From assembly GCA_017531985.1 (NCBI GenBank), contig JAFXJY010000052.1, forward strand, positions 1-32,430: 32,430 bases of DNA. Reading direction: 5' to 3'. The stretch's first letter is position 1; each line of letters opens with the position of its first letter. This stretch comes from Bacteroidaceae bacterium (lineage in GTDB: Bacteria; Bacteroidota; Bacteroidia; Bacteroidales; Barnesiellaceae_A). Below, one piece after another: positions 1-11,104 of this stretch. The notes beneath the pieces were generated by a model. It ran no database searches. It worked only from the letters and a program-made list of their open reading frames with translations, and was not told where the DNA came from. The position numbers and the translations under genes were made by a program.

Positions 1-392
1 GGCTGATGTACTACCTTCGCAGACGAGCAAAGGAAAGGGGCGAATGACGGAATCGGGAAACTCATAATATCGCAGATTGATGATTGACCAAATTCCAATA
101 TTACCCTGAACAATGAAAAATGCACCACCTTTTTGCTCGTTCATAAAAAAGTTGTACCTTTGTTCCAAGATGAGTTGTACATCAATGCAAAGCACGCAAG
201 TATGTAGAAATCAGAACAGTTGCCAACTCATTACCTCGTTCTTGACCTTTCCGCATAAACTTTTTATTCTTAGCGGATTATGAGATTATTCCAAAAATAT
301 TCTTTATCTTTGACCCGAGTGTATAGGTGTAGACCTGTCGATAAGAGAATACAATAAAAACACAATTAATACTAACCTAAAATTCTATTATT
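1..392. other. Leader / intergenic region upstream of the pectinesterase gene
   Basis: No gene is confidently recognised here. A strong forward promoter lies at 132-162. Downstream of it is a 37-codon ATG frame (170-283, MSCTSMQSTQ...), which could be a leader peptide or chance. On the reverse strand a frame opens at ATG 144 (MNEQKGGAFF...) and runs off the window edge without a stop for 48 codons. It may be the start of a divergent gene, but its ATG lies inside the spacer of the forward promoter and I do not recognise the sequence. A second -7-like box, TATCTTTG at 305-312, lies closer to the large gene but lacks a good -33 element. Confidence 0.5.
132..162 (+). promoter_or_regulatory. Bacteroidota-type promoter (TTTG-N19-TACCTTTG)
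   Basis: TTTG at 132-135 and TACCTTTG at 155-162 are separated by 19 bases, which fits the primary sigma factor consensus of Bacteroidota. Transcription would start near 168 and give a leader of about 220 nt before the ATG at 393. The leader contains the 37-codon frame at 170-283. Confidence 0.6.
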
Positions 393-3300
393 ATGAATTT
401 AAGAAAACTATCCTGTATGCTACTGTTATTGGTAGCACTTGTAGGGGCTACATCGGCACGAGCGGAGTTTCGTGACTTTGCAGCTGTTATCAACAATGGA
501 GACGGGACACTGCTCACAAGTGACGAGTTGGTACAAGGTACGGCTGTCAGTTTTGGAGTGGCAGTTGCCGAAGATGGTACAGTGTCGCGTGTAGCTGCCG
601 ATGCAACTGACGCGGTGGCTGTCATCAGTGGTAAGTATCATAGTGATCATGGATTGACCAACTTTGTAGCTACACTGCCTGTTGAAGGCTCGGTGGAGGT
701 CGTTCTGGGACAATGTACTTACGGTGGAGATGTAACAATAACCGATGCCGAAGGCTCAACTGTTGCAACCTTTACAACTAAGATAACAGGTTGCTATAAA
801 AATGATGCCTCCAACTTAGCATCAGTTGTTTGTGAAGTGGAAAGTCCTACAACCCTGACCATATCGGGCGGAAATTATGTGCCTTATTTTGCGGTAAAAA
901 CGTATGTTAAGTCAGAGGCTGTATTTCGCGATTTCAGTGCCGAATTTAATGCTGTCGGCTTGTTGACTGAGGAGGAAGTAAGCAGCTTGACGCAAACCGA
1001 ATTTGGTCTTACGGTTGCCGAAGATGGTACTGTGTCGCGTGTAGCTGCCGATGCAGTTGATGCTCTGGCTGTTGTTCGCGGTGCATATCATAGTGAGCAT
1101 GGTATGTCTAATGGAACAATGACGGTGCATGTCGAAGGTCCTGTGAAGGTGGGTATCGGTAATTGTAATTATGGTACTGCATCGGTTAAAGATGCCGGTG
1201 GCAATGTTATCGGTGAGGTGGGCAAAGCCAATTGTTATCATAGCGATCCTGCCAATAATATAACTTATGTGACCTATGCAGGTGAAGCAACTACCTTGAC
1301 TATCTCGGCTCAATATCTGTCGTATGTATCGGTTGTTGCTATCAATGAAGTAATAGAGACAGCCTCTGTTAGTTATGCCAAGGGACTTTACTTCGGTGCC
1401 GAAGGTACACTCCCTGCTACTGAGGAGGCTATTGTAGGAGAGGAATACACTCTCCCTGCTACCAATATATATCTGTATAACGAAGGTTTTACCCTCACCG
1501 GTTGGAACGTTGATGGCGAGACATATCCTCTCGGAGCTACGTTTGAGGTAACAGGTGATGTGGTAATTTCTCCTGTGTTTACTGCCAATGAGGTAACACT
1601 TGCCGACCGTACCGAGGCTGTGTCAATAACTTATAACATTATACCTGACAAAGGCGCTCCATCGGTTGCTTATCAAGGCAACACCGGTATCATGATTGCA
1701 CAGACTGTTGTGAATGGTAAGACCATTGATGTGAAAATGGATATCGATGCAACAAATGGTAAGTTTGCTACCAATGGAACATCATGGGTACAAGTCAATA
1801 CCGGAACTAAGATTATAGTACCTGCATGCAAGGGTGCTGTTATAGACATTACTGCTTATAGTGTACTCGATGCCACAACTATCGAGGGTAAGGCTCTTAA
1901 CAGCGGTAGTAAGACTCCTTCTTATACATGTGTAGGTAGTGCCGAGACCGTCGAAATCGTAGTGGGTGAAAATACCTATTTCAGCAATATTGTTGTTACA
2001 CTTCCTGTTGTGGAGAAAGAACCCGAATCGACATTCCGTAACATTGTGATTGATAATGCAATAAACTTGCTGACAGAAGATGAAATTGCCAACCAGACAT
2101 CGGTTACGATGGGTGTGGCAGTTGCCGAGGATGGCTCAATAAGTCGCGTCGAAGCCGATGACGAAAGTGCCGCTGCTACCATCAGCGGTGCATATCATAG
2201 TGAACATGGCATTGGTAATGCCATCGTAACAGTACCCGTAGAAGGTACGGTAAAGATAGGCGTTGGTAATTGTAAATACGGTACTGTTAAGATTACCGAT
2301 GCCGAGGGTAATGTTGTTATGAACCTTGGTAATGCCGAGAATTGCTACCATCAGAATACAGCCGAAAATATTACCTATGGATATTATAAAGTAGATGAGG
2401 CAACAACACTGACATGCTCGGTTACATATCTGAGTTATCTGTCGGTGGTAGCTATTGACCCGATTGAGATTCCCACCGATATTACTGTAAGCTATCTCGT
2501 TGGTGAGGCTACCGGTATTGCTCCCAAGGCTATGACTGTTGCCATTGGTGGTACGTTTACCATTCCAGCCAACAGGTCTCTCTACGTTGAGGGTAAGACA
2601 CTCGTTGGATGGAGTGATGGAGTGAACACATATACAGTAGGTCAAGAGGTTGCTGCCGGTGAAGAAAATATTGAACTTTCGCCTCTGTTTGCCGAAAATA
2701 CAGTAACTCTTGCCGACCGTAGTGAGGCTGTAACGCTCGAATATTATTTCGGCGAGAGCAACGGACTCCCATCATACACCCTGCAAGGTGCTAACAATGG
2801 TGTGGGTATAGTAGTGGTACAAGCCACTATCGCCGGCGAAACCATCGATGTGAAGATGGATATAGATGCTACTGCCGGAAAATTCAGCAATGCCGGTCGT
2901 GGCGATAAATGGGCTCAGGTCAACAACGGTACAATCTTTACAGTACCTTCATGTAAGGGTGCTACTATTTCGATGGAAGCATATAATGCTATCAATGCGA
3001 CTACTGTCGATGGTGTGGCTCTCGAAAGTGATAATACCGTAGCATCGTTTACTTGTGCCGGAAGTGCCGAGAAGGTGGAGATTGTCGTTAACGACGGTTC
3101 GTATTACAGCTATGTAAAGATTGTAATGCCTGTCGTACAAGCCGATGTGCAGATACAAGAACGTGGTATTATCATGACCGACTTTACCGACTGGACTGCT
3201 ATTCCTGCCGAGGGTGGTACGCTCGACGTTGCAACCAATTTCAGTAATGAGACTATTACTTTTACATTTGATGGTGTAAGTGTGCAACCCAGCGGACAAA

Positions 3301-6275
3301 ATACAGGAAAATTTGGTGACCTAACGGGTTTTGCAATGGCTGAGAAGAATGCCAATGGTACAATAGAAACAACCTCGTTTAAGAATATCACTCGCGTGCG
3401 TTATTTCCATGGTGCAACAGGTAGTAATCGAGGATTTAAACTCGAAAAGAAGAGTGCCACCGATACCGATTGGGTTGTATTGAGCGATGCTGTTGCCAAC
3501 CCTGCTACGGGTGTGTGGGTTGAGTGTGCTATCAATGAAGAAGAGGTACAACTACGTTGGACTAATATTGCTCTTTCACAAAATGCCTATATGTTTGAAC
3601 TTGAAGTTTATGCCAACGTTGAGATTACTGCCGAGCAAGTAACTCTCGCTCTTACAGCATCGCCTGAGGAAGGTGGTAGCGTATCGGTATATCCTCAAAG
3701 CGAACAATATGATATTGACACCGAGGTGACTCTCACTGCCAAAGAAAACTTTGGTTATGACTTTGTAAACTGGACTGATGCAGATGGTAATGTGGTGGGT
3801 GAAACTGCTGAGTGCAAGTATGTTGTTGCTCAAAACTCGGTCGTGACAGCCAACTTTGTTGCAGTCGACACCTACAAGCTGGTTGTCAATGTGGAAGGTG
3901 GTGCCAATGACTATATGGTGAACATCACTCCCGAGCCGGCCGAAGTGGATGGCATGTTGATGTATGAAGCCGGCACAGTGGTTACTCTTACTGCTACCAA
4001 CAACCCCATCTTGACATTCAGCAATTGGGCTTCGGGTGAGACTACAACCGACCTTGTTGTGACGATGGATGCCGACAAAGAGGTGACTGCCGTATATGGT
4101 GCTGTCGATTACCTTGTTGGTTGGGACTTTATCAAGAGTGGAAAGAACAGCCGTGCTGCCGACTTTGTGTCGTCGAGCGATAATGAGAATACAGTTCTTG
4201 TTCTCCGCAATGCCGAGGGTAACGTAGCTGCTTGGCTCGACAAGTCGCAAGAGGCTGCCGGTGGATACGAAGGAAAACCGGCTGCTGTCAACTGGCAACA
4301 ACTCACCGATAAGTACTACTATCAGACCAAGGTCAATGCTTTGAATTTCACTGATATAAAGGTACAAGCCGAGTTGCTCTATAACTTCATCGCCTACGAG
4401 GTGCAAGTACTCGAATATTCACTCGATGGCGAAACATGGAAAGAGGTTACTCGTGTTACCCTTCCGGCTGCCAAGGCTTGGACACTGATGGAGGCTACTC
4501 TTCCTGCCGAGTGTAACAATGTTGAGGAGCTGTATATTCGCTGGATACCCGATTATACAAGTAATACGGTGGGTACTGAAAGCAAGGGTAACGATGGTAC
4601 AGCCATTACCAATATATTTGTTATCGGTAGGGCAGCTATCTACGACGATGGTACTGCTCCGGTTGTAGTATCCACAGTTCCTGCCGACAATGCTGCCGAC
4701 GTCTCAGCAACCGGTCGCATCGTTGTGAACTTCGATGAGAAAGTGCAAGTGAATGAAGGTACAATGGCTACTTTGGGCGATCAAACGATAGCTCCTGTTG
4801 TGTCGGGTCGTGTACTTACATTTAACTACATGGGTCTCGATTATAACACTGCCTATACGTTTACTCTTCCGGCCAATACAGTATCAGACCTTGCCGGTAA
4901 TACACTTACCGAGGCTGTTACATTGTCATTCACAACCGTTGCTCCTCCCACAGTGCAAGCCGGCATGTACGATGTTGAGGTAACTGATGCAGCCGAGTTG
5001 CTCACGGCTCTTGCAACTGCCGATGGTGAGACTCGTTTCCGTATCTTCCTCCACGAGGGTACTTATGATCTTGGTGAGGCTTGTCTGACCAATGTGAAAT
5101 CCAATATTTCACTTATCGGTGAAAATATGGAGAATACCGTTATCGTAAATAAGGCACCCACCGAAGGTATTGGAGTATCGGCTACGCTATTGCTCACAGG
5201 TAGCAATATCTATATGCAGGATCTTACCATCAAGAATGCCTATGACTATATAGGCACAACCGGTCGTGCCGTTTGTATCCAAGATAAGGGCGATAAGAAC
5301 ATCTTCAAGAATGTGCGTATGCTCTCTTATCAAGATACTTACTACACCAATAACAGTAAGATGCGTGCTTATCACGAGAATACCGAAATACATGGTACTG
5401 TCGACTTTATATGCGGCGGTGGTGATGTATTCTTCAACCAATCGACTCTCTATCTCGAAGAGCGTTCTTCGGCCAACTGTATAACAGCTCCCAATGGTGA
5501 TACCGACTGGGGTTATGTATTCAACGACTGTGTGATAGATGGTCACGAAGTGAATAACGGTCAGTACAATCTGGGTCGTCCTTGGAACGGAACTCCTCGT
5601 TGTGTGTGGTTGAACACTACTATGAAGGTTATCCCCTCGGCTGCCGGTTGGACAAGTATGCAAGTATTGCCCGAACTCTTTGCCGAGTATAACAGTGTAA
5701 CCGAGAGTGGCAATGTTATCGACTTGTCGGGTCGTACCACTACCTTTACTGTCGATGGCGAGTCGGTAACGGCTGCTTACAATCCTGTGTTAACTGCCGA
5801 GGAGGCTGCTCAATATACTATTGCCAACGTGCTGGCAGGTGATGATCAATGGCAACCCAACTTGCTTACCGAGCAAGCAATTACTCCCGATGTGGCTGTT
5901 GCCGGAGGAGTTCTTACATGGGATGCATCGGATTATGTATTCTGTTATGCTGTTTGTCGCAATGGTAAGGTTGTAGCATTTACCAACGAAACCGAATATG
6001 TTATACCTGCCGATGCTACCAATGATGATTTCTTCGGTGTGCGTGCTGCCAACGAAATGGGTGGTCTCAGTATTGCATCGCAAGGAGTAAACAAAGAAGG
6101 TGTTTATTCGGGTATCGCCAATACTATCGTAGAAGGTGCTGAGGTAGTAAGCACCATGATATTTACTATTGATGGTATGTTGGTTCCTGAGTTGCAGGAT
6201 GGTATCAACATCGTTCGTAAAGCCTACTCTAATGGTGTGATAACAGTTGAGAAAGTAGTCTGTCGCAAGTATTGA
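393..6275 (+). CDS. Large multidomain secreted pectin methylesterase (CE8) with T9SS sorting domain
   Basis: 1960 aa; an extracellular or surface enzyme expected to remove methyl esters from pectin. Residues 1-24 are a signal peptide. Three related beta-rich blocks follow: about 25-176 (short form), 177-545 and 546-915 (long forms). The long forms add a strand-rich half with the motif TLADR.EAV. Residues 923-1082 form a discoidin-like or accessory region I cannot name. Two InlB/Listeria-type repeats lie at 1083-1238, an accessory region at 1239-1420 and a Big_5 Ig-like domain at 1421-1518. The right-handed helix CE8 domain begins near 1525. Its expected residues are present: Q1647-D1648 in QDTYY, D1671 in GTVDF, and R1729 in LGRPW. 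The last 60 residues (from about 1905) resemble a T9SS type A sorting domain ending in Lys/Arg-Lys. It stands alone, with no SusC/SusD or other pectin genes in the window. Family assignment of the catalytic domain is firm; the accessory domain names are less so. Confidence 0.9.
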   Translation: MNLRKLSCMLLLLVALVGATSARAEFRDFAAVINNGDGTLLTSDELVQGTAVSFGVAVAEDGTVSRVAADATDAVAVISGKYHSDHGLTNFVATLPVEGSVEVVLGQCTYGGDVTITDAEGSTVATFTTKITGCYKNDASNLASVVCEVESPTTLTISGGNYVPYFAVKTYVKSEAVFRDFSAEFNAVGLLTEEEVSSLTQTEFGLTVAEDGTVSRVAADAVDALAVVRGAYHSEHGMSNGTMTVHVEGPVKVGIGNCNYGTASVKDAGGNVIGEVGKANCYHSDPANNITYVTYAGEATTLTISAQYLSYVSVVAINEVIETASVSYAKGLYFGAEGTLPATEEAIVGEEYTLPATNIYLYNEGFTLTGWNVDGETYPLGATFEVTGDVVISPVFTANEVTLADRTEAVSITYNIIPDKGAPSVAYQGNTGIMIAQTVVNGKTIDVKMDIDATNGKFATNGTSWVQVNTGTKIIVPACKGAVIDITAYSVLDATTIEGKALNSGSKTPSYTCVGSAETVEIVVGENTYFSNIVVTLPVVEKEPESTFRNIVIDNAINLLTEDEIANQTSVTMGVAVAEDGSISRVEADDESAAATISGAYHSEHGIGNAIVTVPVEGTVKIGVGNCKYGTVKITDAEGNVVMNLGNAENCYHQNTAENITYGYYKVDEATTLTCSVTYLSYLSVVAIDPIEIPTDITVSYLVGEATGIAPKAMTVAIGGTFTIPANRSLYVEGKTLVGWSDGVNTYTVGQEVAAGEENIELSPLFAENTVTLADRSEAVTLEYYFGESNGLPSYTLQGANNGVGIVVVQATIAGETIDVKMDIDATAGKFSNAGRGDKWAQVNNGTIFTVPSCKGATISMEAYNAINATTVDGVALESDNTVASFTCAGSAEKVEIVVNDGSYYSYVKIVMPVVQADVQIQERGIIMTDFTDWTAIPAEGGTLDVATNFSNETITFTFDGVSVQPSGQNTGKFGDLTGFAMAEKNANGTIETTSFKNITRVRYFHGATGSNRGFKLEKKSATDTDWVVLSDAVANPATGVWVECAINEEEVQLRWTNIALSQNAYMFELEVYANVEITAEQVTLALTASPEEGGSVSVYPQSEQYDIDTEVTLTAKENFGYDFVNWTDADGNVVGETAECKYVVAQNSVVTANFVAVDTYKLVVNVEGGANDYMVNITPEPAEVDGMLMYEAGTVVTLTATNNPILTFSNWASGETTTDLVVTMDADKEVTAVYGAVDYLVGWDFIKSGKNSRAADFVSSSDNENTVLVLRNAEGNVAAWLDKSQEAAGGYEGKPAAVNWQQLTDKYYYQTKVNALNFTDIKVQAELLYNFIAYEVQVLEYSLDGETWKEVTRVTLPAAKAWTLMEATLPAECNNVEELYIRWIPDYTSNTVGTESKGNDGTAITNIFVIGRAAIYDDGTAPVVVSTVPADNAADVSATGRIVVNFDEKVQVNEGTMATLGDQTIAPVVSGRVLTFNYMGLDYNTAYTFTLPANTVSDLAGNTLTEAVTLSFTTVAPPTVQAGMYDVEVTDAAELLTALATADGETRFRIFLHEGTYDLGEACLTNVKSNISLIGENMENTVIVNKAPTEGIGVSATLLLTGSNIYMQDLTIKNAYDYIGTTGRAVCIQDKGDKNIFKNVRMLSYQDTYYTNNSKMRAYHENTEIHGTVDFICGGGDVFFNQSTLYLEERSSANCITAPNGDTDWGYVFNDCVIDGHEVNNGQYNLGRPWNGTPRCVWLNTTMKVIPSAAGWTSMQVLPELFAEYNSVTESGNVIDLSGRTTTFTVDGESVTAAYNPVLTAEEAAQYTIANVLAGDDQWQPNLLTEQAITPDVAVAGGVLTWDASDYVFCYAVCRNGKVVAFTNETEYVIPADATNDDFFGVRAANEMGGLSIASQGVNKEGVYSGIANTIVEGAEVVSTMIFTIDGMLVPELQDGINIVRKAYSNGVITVEKVVCRKY
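564..1055 (+). repeat. Pair of near-identical 42-bp direct repeats inside the pectinesterase gene
   Basis: Bases 564-605 and 1014-1055 are identical except for one base (a/t). They encode VAEDGTVSRVAADA in the first and second accessory blocks. They are 450 bp apart, exactly 150 codons, so recombination between them would keep the reading frame. The matching stretch of the third block (from about 2121) is clearly more diverged. Confidence 0.85.
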
Positions 6276-6303
6276 TAAGACCTACCTTATAATAAAGCAA
6301 TCG

Positions 6304-6339
6304 GAGGGTGTCTCACAACGAGGCACCCTCTCTTTGTGT
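6304..6339 (+). terminator. Rho-independent terminator after the pectinesterase gene
   Basis: An 11-bp stem (6304-6314 with 6320-6330, one G-U pair) with a 5-nt loop, followed by TCTTTGTG. It lies 28 bases after the stop codon of the large gene. Confidence 0.75.
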
Positions 6340-6402
6340 ATGTTTGTGAGATGCAGATTTGATGCACACCGCAGGTGGTGTACCTCTATTTTAATGTAAT
6401 AA

Positions 6403-6439
6403 GAAAGGCTGCATCCTCCATGTGAAGACGCAGCCTTTC
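6403..6439 (-). terminator. Terminator hairpin after the ABC-F/Dabb operon
   Basis: A perfect 10-bp stem (6403-6412 with 6430-6439). It lies about 50 bases beyond the stop of the Dabb gene in the reverse direction. The loop contains CATGTGAA, as does the hairpin at 9094-9128. Confidence 0.65.
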
Positions 6440-6489
6440 CTTATGTGTGTCATATCTATGTCGCAGATATAGGCTGTAAGGATGTGTTT

Positions 6490-6789
6490 TTATTCGCCTA
6501 TTTCGTAGTCGACACATGCTCGCGAAGCAACCTTACCTTTGAGCAGTCCGGCAGCAGCAACGTGGTCGGGATGGGTGGCATAGGTTGATACATCGGCAAG
6601 AGTATCGAAGGTTGAGTTCAACGCAATGTCGTATTGCTCGGCAGGATTGATGTTGCGTGATACTTCGATGTGACGAATGACATCAATCTTGGCAGGCAGT
6701 GCCATGATGGCCTTGCAGAAGGTGTCGATGAGTAGGCTTCGCTCCGGTTCGTCGACATTCAGCTTGAAGAGTACGATATGTTTTACCAT
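6490..6789 (-). CDS. Dabb-family (stress-responsive alpha/beta barrel) protein
   Basis: 99 aa, the usual length for a single Dabb domain (dimeric ferredoxin-like alpha/beta barrel). Family hallmarks visible: the N-terminal MVKHIVLFKLN strand, the central RHIEVSRNINPAEQYDIAL stretch, and the C-terminal YATHPDHVAAAGLLK segment before the last strand. Dabb proteins are small cytoplasmic proteins, mostly of unknown role. A few are enzymes or stress proteins, so no reaction can be given. It begins 30 bases after the ABC-F stop codon and is followed by a terminator, so it is probably the second gene of that operon. Confidence 0.88.
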   Translation of the reverse strand: MVKHIVLFKLNVDEPERSLLIDTFCKAIMALPAKIDVIRHIEVSRNINPAEQYDIALNSTFDTLADVSTYATHPDHVAAAGLLKGKVASRACVDYEIGE

Positions 6790-6819
6790 AATTGTGATAT
6801 ATGTTTTGATATGTAATGG

Positions 6820-8445
<1,626 letters not shown>

Positions 8446-8458
8446 TTAAAAATTTTCG

Positions 8459-8490
8459 CGAAGGTACAAAATATCGCTGTCATAAGCAAG
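8459..8490 (-). promoter_or_regulatory. Promoter of the ABC-F gene (CTTG-N20-TACCTTCG)
   Basis: Read on the reverse strand, CTTG (8490-8487) and TACCTTCG (8466-8459) are 20 bases apart. Each differs from consensus by one base. It lies 22 bases before the ATG at 8436. Confidence 0.5.
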
Positions 8491-8499
8491 TGCCTGACT

Positions 8500-9081
8500 T
8501 CATATCATGCCTATGTCGCGGAACATGGTTCTATAAATGGCGGCTTTATTGTGCAGCGACATGGGGTAGGCTCGTGAGGATGAGGGCATGCGATAGAGTG
8601 TGATGTTGCGGTTGATGTAAGAACCTCGACTGTAACCTCCTACTTGTGGTCGTGGTAGCTGCAATGTGTTACAGATAGTGTCGGTCGCTTTCTCGCCTGT
8701 TGTTACGATAGTGTGGCACAAAGGAATGGATTGCAGTAACAGTGATATATCGGTAGGGGTAACGATTTCGAGGTACTTGTCGGAAGCATTGTCACGCAGT
8801 CGGCGTACCTCCAATGCAGTGTCGTAAAGTGCTATGCCGCGTTCGTTGCAGAAGTCGGTGATGCTTGTGCGGTCAAAACGTTTCTCTCCCTTTATCTCGA
8901 AGTGGTGTGCGTCGTCGTAGAATATGATTCCCATGATACGCCACATGTCGTTGATCCAGTTGGGATAGAAAAAATCCATCGACCAGCGTTCTTGTTTGGG
9001 CGGAAAACTACCCAGCATGAGCAGTTGTGCCTGCTGTGGCAGGAATGGTGAGAGTGGATGTCGTTCGATGTTGTTTGTCAT
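8500..9081 (-). CDS. Uracil-DNA glycosylase superfamily protein (hypoxanthine/uracil glycosylase-like)
   Basis: 193 aa from the chosen start (MTNNIERHP). A longer frame begins at 9111, but that ATG lies within the terminator hairpin at 9094-9128, so the inner start is preferred. Superfamily motif I appears as LMLGSFPP. It is followed by a stretch rich in Tyr, Trp and Asn (FFYPNWINDMWRIMG) like that of hypoxanthine-DNA glycosylases, where a YYGHPRN-like segment is usual. The C-terminal motif II appears as MPSSSRAYP. The family removes deaminated bases from DNA in base excision repair. Which base this one prefers cannot be read from the sequence. It follows dsbD but is probably separated from it by the terminator. 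Confidence 0.8.
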   Translation of the reverse strand: MTNNIERHPLSPFLPQQAQLLMLGSFPPKQERWSMDFFYPNWINDMWRIMGIIFYDDAHHFEIKGEKRFDRTSITDFCNERGIALYDTALEVRRLRDNASDKYLEIVTPTDISLLLQSIPLCHTIVTTGEKATDTICNTLQLPRPQVGGYSRGSYINRNITLYRMPSSSRAYPMSLHNKAAIYRTMFRDIGMI

Positions 9082-9093
9082 GGTTCTAAACAG

Positions 9094-9128
9094 ACGAGGC
9101 TGCCCTTGCATGTGAAAGGCAGCCTCGT
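9094..9128 (-). terminator. Terminator hairpin after dsbD
   Basis: A perfect 11-bp stem (9094-9104 with 9118-9128), 18 bases past the dsbD stop in the reverse direction. The run of T after the stem is short (CTGTTTAG). The loop carries CATGTGAA, shared with the hairpin at 6403-6439. Confidence 0.75.
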
Positions 9129-9145
9129 ATTATCATGTGAGTCTA

Positions 9146-11086
9146 TTAGTAGTTGTTAAGACCCTTGTTGAGGAACTCAACATAGTGGTCGACATTCTTA
9201 TCGAATGCATACGAGCCGGTGAGAGGCATACCTTCGTTGTCGAGGATGACGTAGAAAGGTTGTGCATTGGCACCAAATTTCGAGCGTTGCAGATAGCTCC
9301 ACTTGTCGCCAACGGTACGCAGTGTACGTTTCTGACCGTTCTCTACTACTTCCATGGGAACGGCAAGGGGGGTCTTGTCATCGACGTAGAGTGAGATGAG
9401 GATGAAGTCTTCACGCATAATGTCGCGTACTTTATCGTCGGTCCACACTGAGGCCTCCATTTCACGACAGTTTACACAACCGTAGCCGGTGAAGTCAACG
9501 AGAACGGGTTTGCCAGCTTGCAGAGCAGCTTGCATACCTTGGTCGTAGTCGTGGTATTCGGCTTCTACTTCATCAACATAGAGGCTGAAGTCTTGTGTGT
9601 ACATGGGAGGAGCAAATGCACTTACTGCTTTACAGGGAGCACCCCACAAGCCGGGTACCATGTAGATGGCAAATGCAAATGAAATCATTGCCAAGAAATA
9701 ACGAGGAACCGATACATGAGGAAGTTCGTCATCGTGGGGGAACTTGATTTTACCTAACAAGTAGAAGCCCATTGAAGCAAAGATTACAATCCACAAAGCG
9801 AGGAATGTGGGACGGTTGAGCAAGCCCCAGCCATAAGCGAGGTCGGCAACCGAGAGGAACTTCAATGAAAGTGCCAACTCGATGAAACCGAGTACAACCT
9901 TGATGCTGTTCATCCAGCCACCCGAGCGGGGAGCTGATTTGAGCATCGAGGGGAAGATGGCAAAGAGAGTGAAGGGTAATGCCAATGCTACGGCAAAACC
10001 AAACATACCCATAGTGGGGGCAATGATTGAACCTGTTGTCGAAATCTCCACGAGCAGGAAGCCGATGATGGGACCTGTACAAGAGAATGAAACGAGAGCC
10101 AATGTAAATGCCATGAAGAAGATGCTAAGCAGACCTGTTGTCTTTTCAGCTTTGCTATCGATGGCATTGCTCCACGATGCGGGGAGTGTAATTTCGAATG
10201 CTCCGAAGAACGATGCTGCAAATATTACCAACATCAAGAAGAAGATGATGTTGAAGATAGCATTGGTTGAGAGGGCATTCAAGGCACTTGCACCGAAGAT
10301 GAGTGTCACGAGCAGACCTAATGAAACATATATTACGATGATGAATATACCGTAAGTGATAGCGTCGCGTAATCCTTGCGAAGTACCCTTAGAGCGTTTC
10401 AAGAAGAAACTTACTGTCATGGGGATGATAGGCCACACACAAGGTGTAAACAAGGCTACAAGACCGCCAACAAAACCTGCCAAGAAGATTGCCCACAACG
10501 ATTGGTCTTCCGATTCAGTATTTCCGAGCTGATTGAGTTCTTCGATAACAGGTGTCCACAAGGGGTTAACGGGGGCTGTGTCAACATTGTCGTTACTCTC
10601 TTCTTTCACTGCTGTGGCTACTGCACCCTTGCTAAAAGTGAAGAACGACTCAACGGGCATACATGCACCTTCGCAGCATGCTTGTCCTTCGAGGAGACCC
10701 TCGATTTTATAGTTCTCGGTATCGAGTAATTTGATTTTTTGTACAAATTGACCGGCGTGTGAGAATGACGAAAGATTCATCTCGAACATGGGTTCATATT
10801 CAGTGTGAACTTCACCTACTGTTGTCAGTTCGCCAACCAACTCAGCACCTTCCATTACGTCGATGCGGATAGTTGTAGGGAGCGGACCATCGGCAGGTAC
10901 ATCGGTGGTGTAGAGGTGCCAACCCTCTTCGATGGCAGCATTGAATATCAACTCGGCTTCGTTGTCCGATACCATTTTAAGTTCTTGCGACCATTTTACG
11001 GCTTCAAGCATTTGTCCGAAGGCCACATTGCAGCAGGCCAGTAAGGCCGCCAAGCAAAGTAATGTTTTTCTGATTTGAGTTTTCAT
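9146..11086 (-). CDS. dsbD: Thiol:disulfide interchange protein DsbD
   Basis: 646 aa inner-membrane reductase that moves electrons from cytoplasmic thioredoxin to periplasmic thiol proteins. A signal sequence (1-25) is followed by the periplasmic alpha domain with a cysteine cluster (GQACCEGACMP; C137, C138, C142). A membrane domain of about eight segments (about 195-485) carries its two catalytic cysteines in TPCVWPIIP (C216) and SCTGPII (C336). The C-terminal thioredoxin-like gamma domain has CVNC (C537, C540) in DFTGYGCVNCREM. All three redox modules are therefore intact. It lies downstream of genes for a TlpA thioredoxin and two Omp28-like proteins on the same strand, which suggests it feeds reductant to them. 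A hairpin at 11124-11151 separates it from the gene before it. Confidence 0.93.
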   Translation of the reverse strand: MKTQIRKTLLCLAALLACCNVAFGQMLEAVKWSQELKMVSDNEAELIFNAAIEEGWHLYTTDVPADGPLPTTIRIDVMEGAELVGELTTVGEVHTEYEPMFEMNLSSFSHAGQFVQKIKLLDTENYKIEGLLEGQACCEGACMPVESFFTFSKGAVATAVKEESNDNVDTAPVNPLWTPVIEELNQLGNTESEDQSLWAIFLAGFVGGLVALFTPCVWPIIPMTVSFFLKRSKGTSQGLRDAITYGIFIIVIYVSLGLLVTLIFGASALNALSTNAIFNIIFFLMLVIFAASFFGAFEITLPASWSNAIDSKAEKTTGLLSIFFMAFTLALVSFSCTGPIIGFLLVEISTTGSIIAPTMGMFGFAVALALPFTLFAIFPSMLKSAPRSGGWMNSIKVVLGFIELALSLKFLSVADLAYGWGLLNRPTFLALWIVIFASMGFYLLGKIKFPHDDELPHVSVPRYFLAMISFAFAIYMVPGLWGAPCKAVSAFAPPMYTQDFSLYVDEVEAEYHDYDQGMQAALQAGKPVLVDFTGYGCVNCREMEASVWTDDKVRDIMREDFILISLYVDDKTPLAVPMEVVENGQKRTLRTVGDKWSYLQRSKFGANAQPFYVILDNEGMPLTGSYAFDKNVDHYVEFLNKGLNNY

Positions 11087-11104
11087 ATTTAGGTTTGGTT
11101 TGAT

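Noticed and set aside
1..144. Reverse frame of 48 codons open to the window edge (MNEQKGGAFF...)
   Set aside because: Too short to judge, not recognised, and its ATG lies inside a forward promoter. Kept only as a note in the leader entry.
5187..5663. Reverse 158-codon frame inside the pectinesterase domain
   Set aside because: Shadow of the conserved catalytic domain on the other strand; no recognisable protein.
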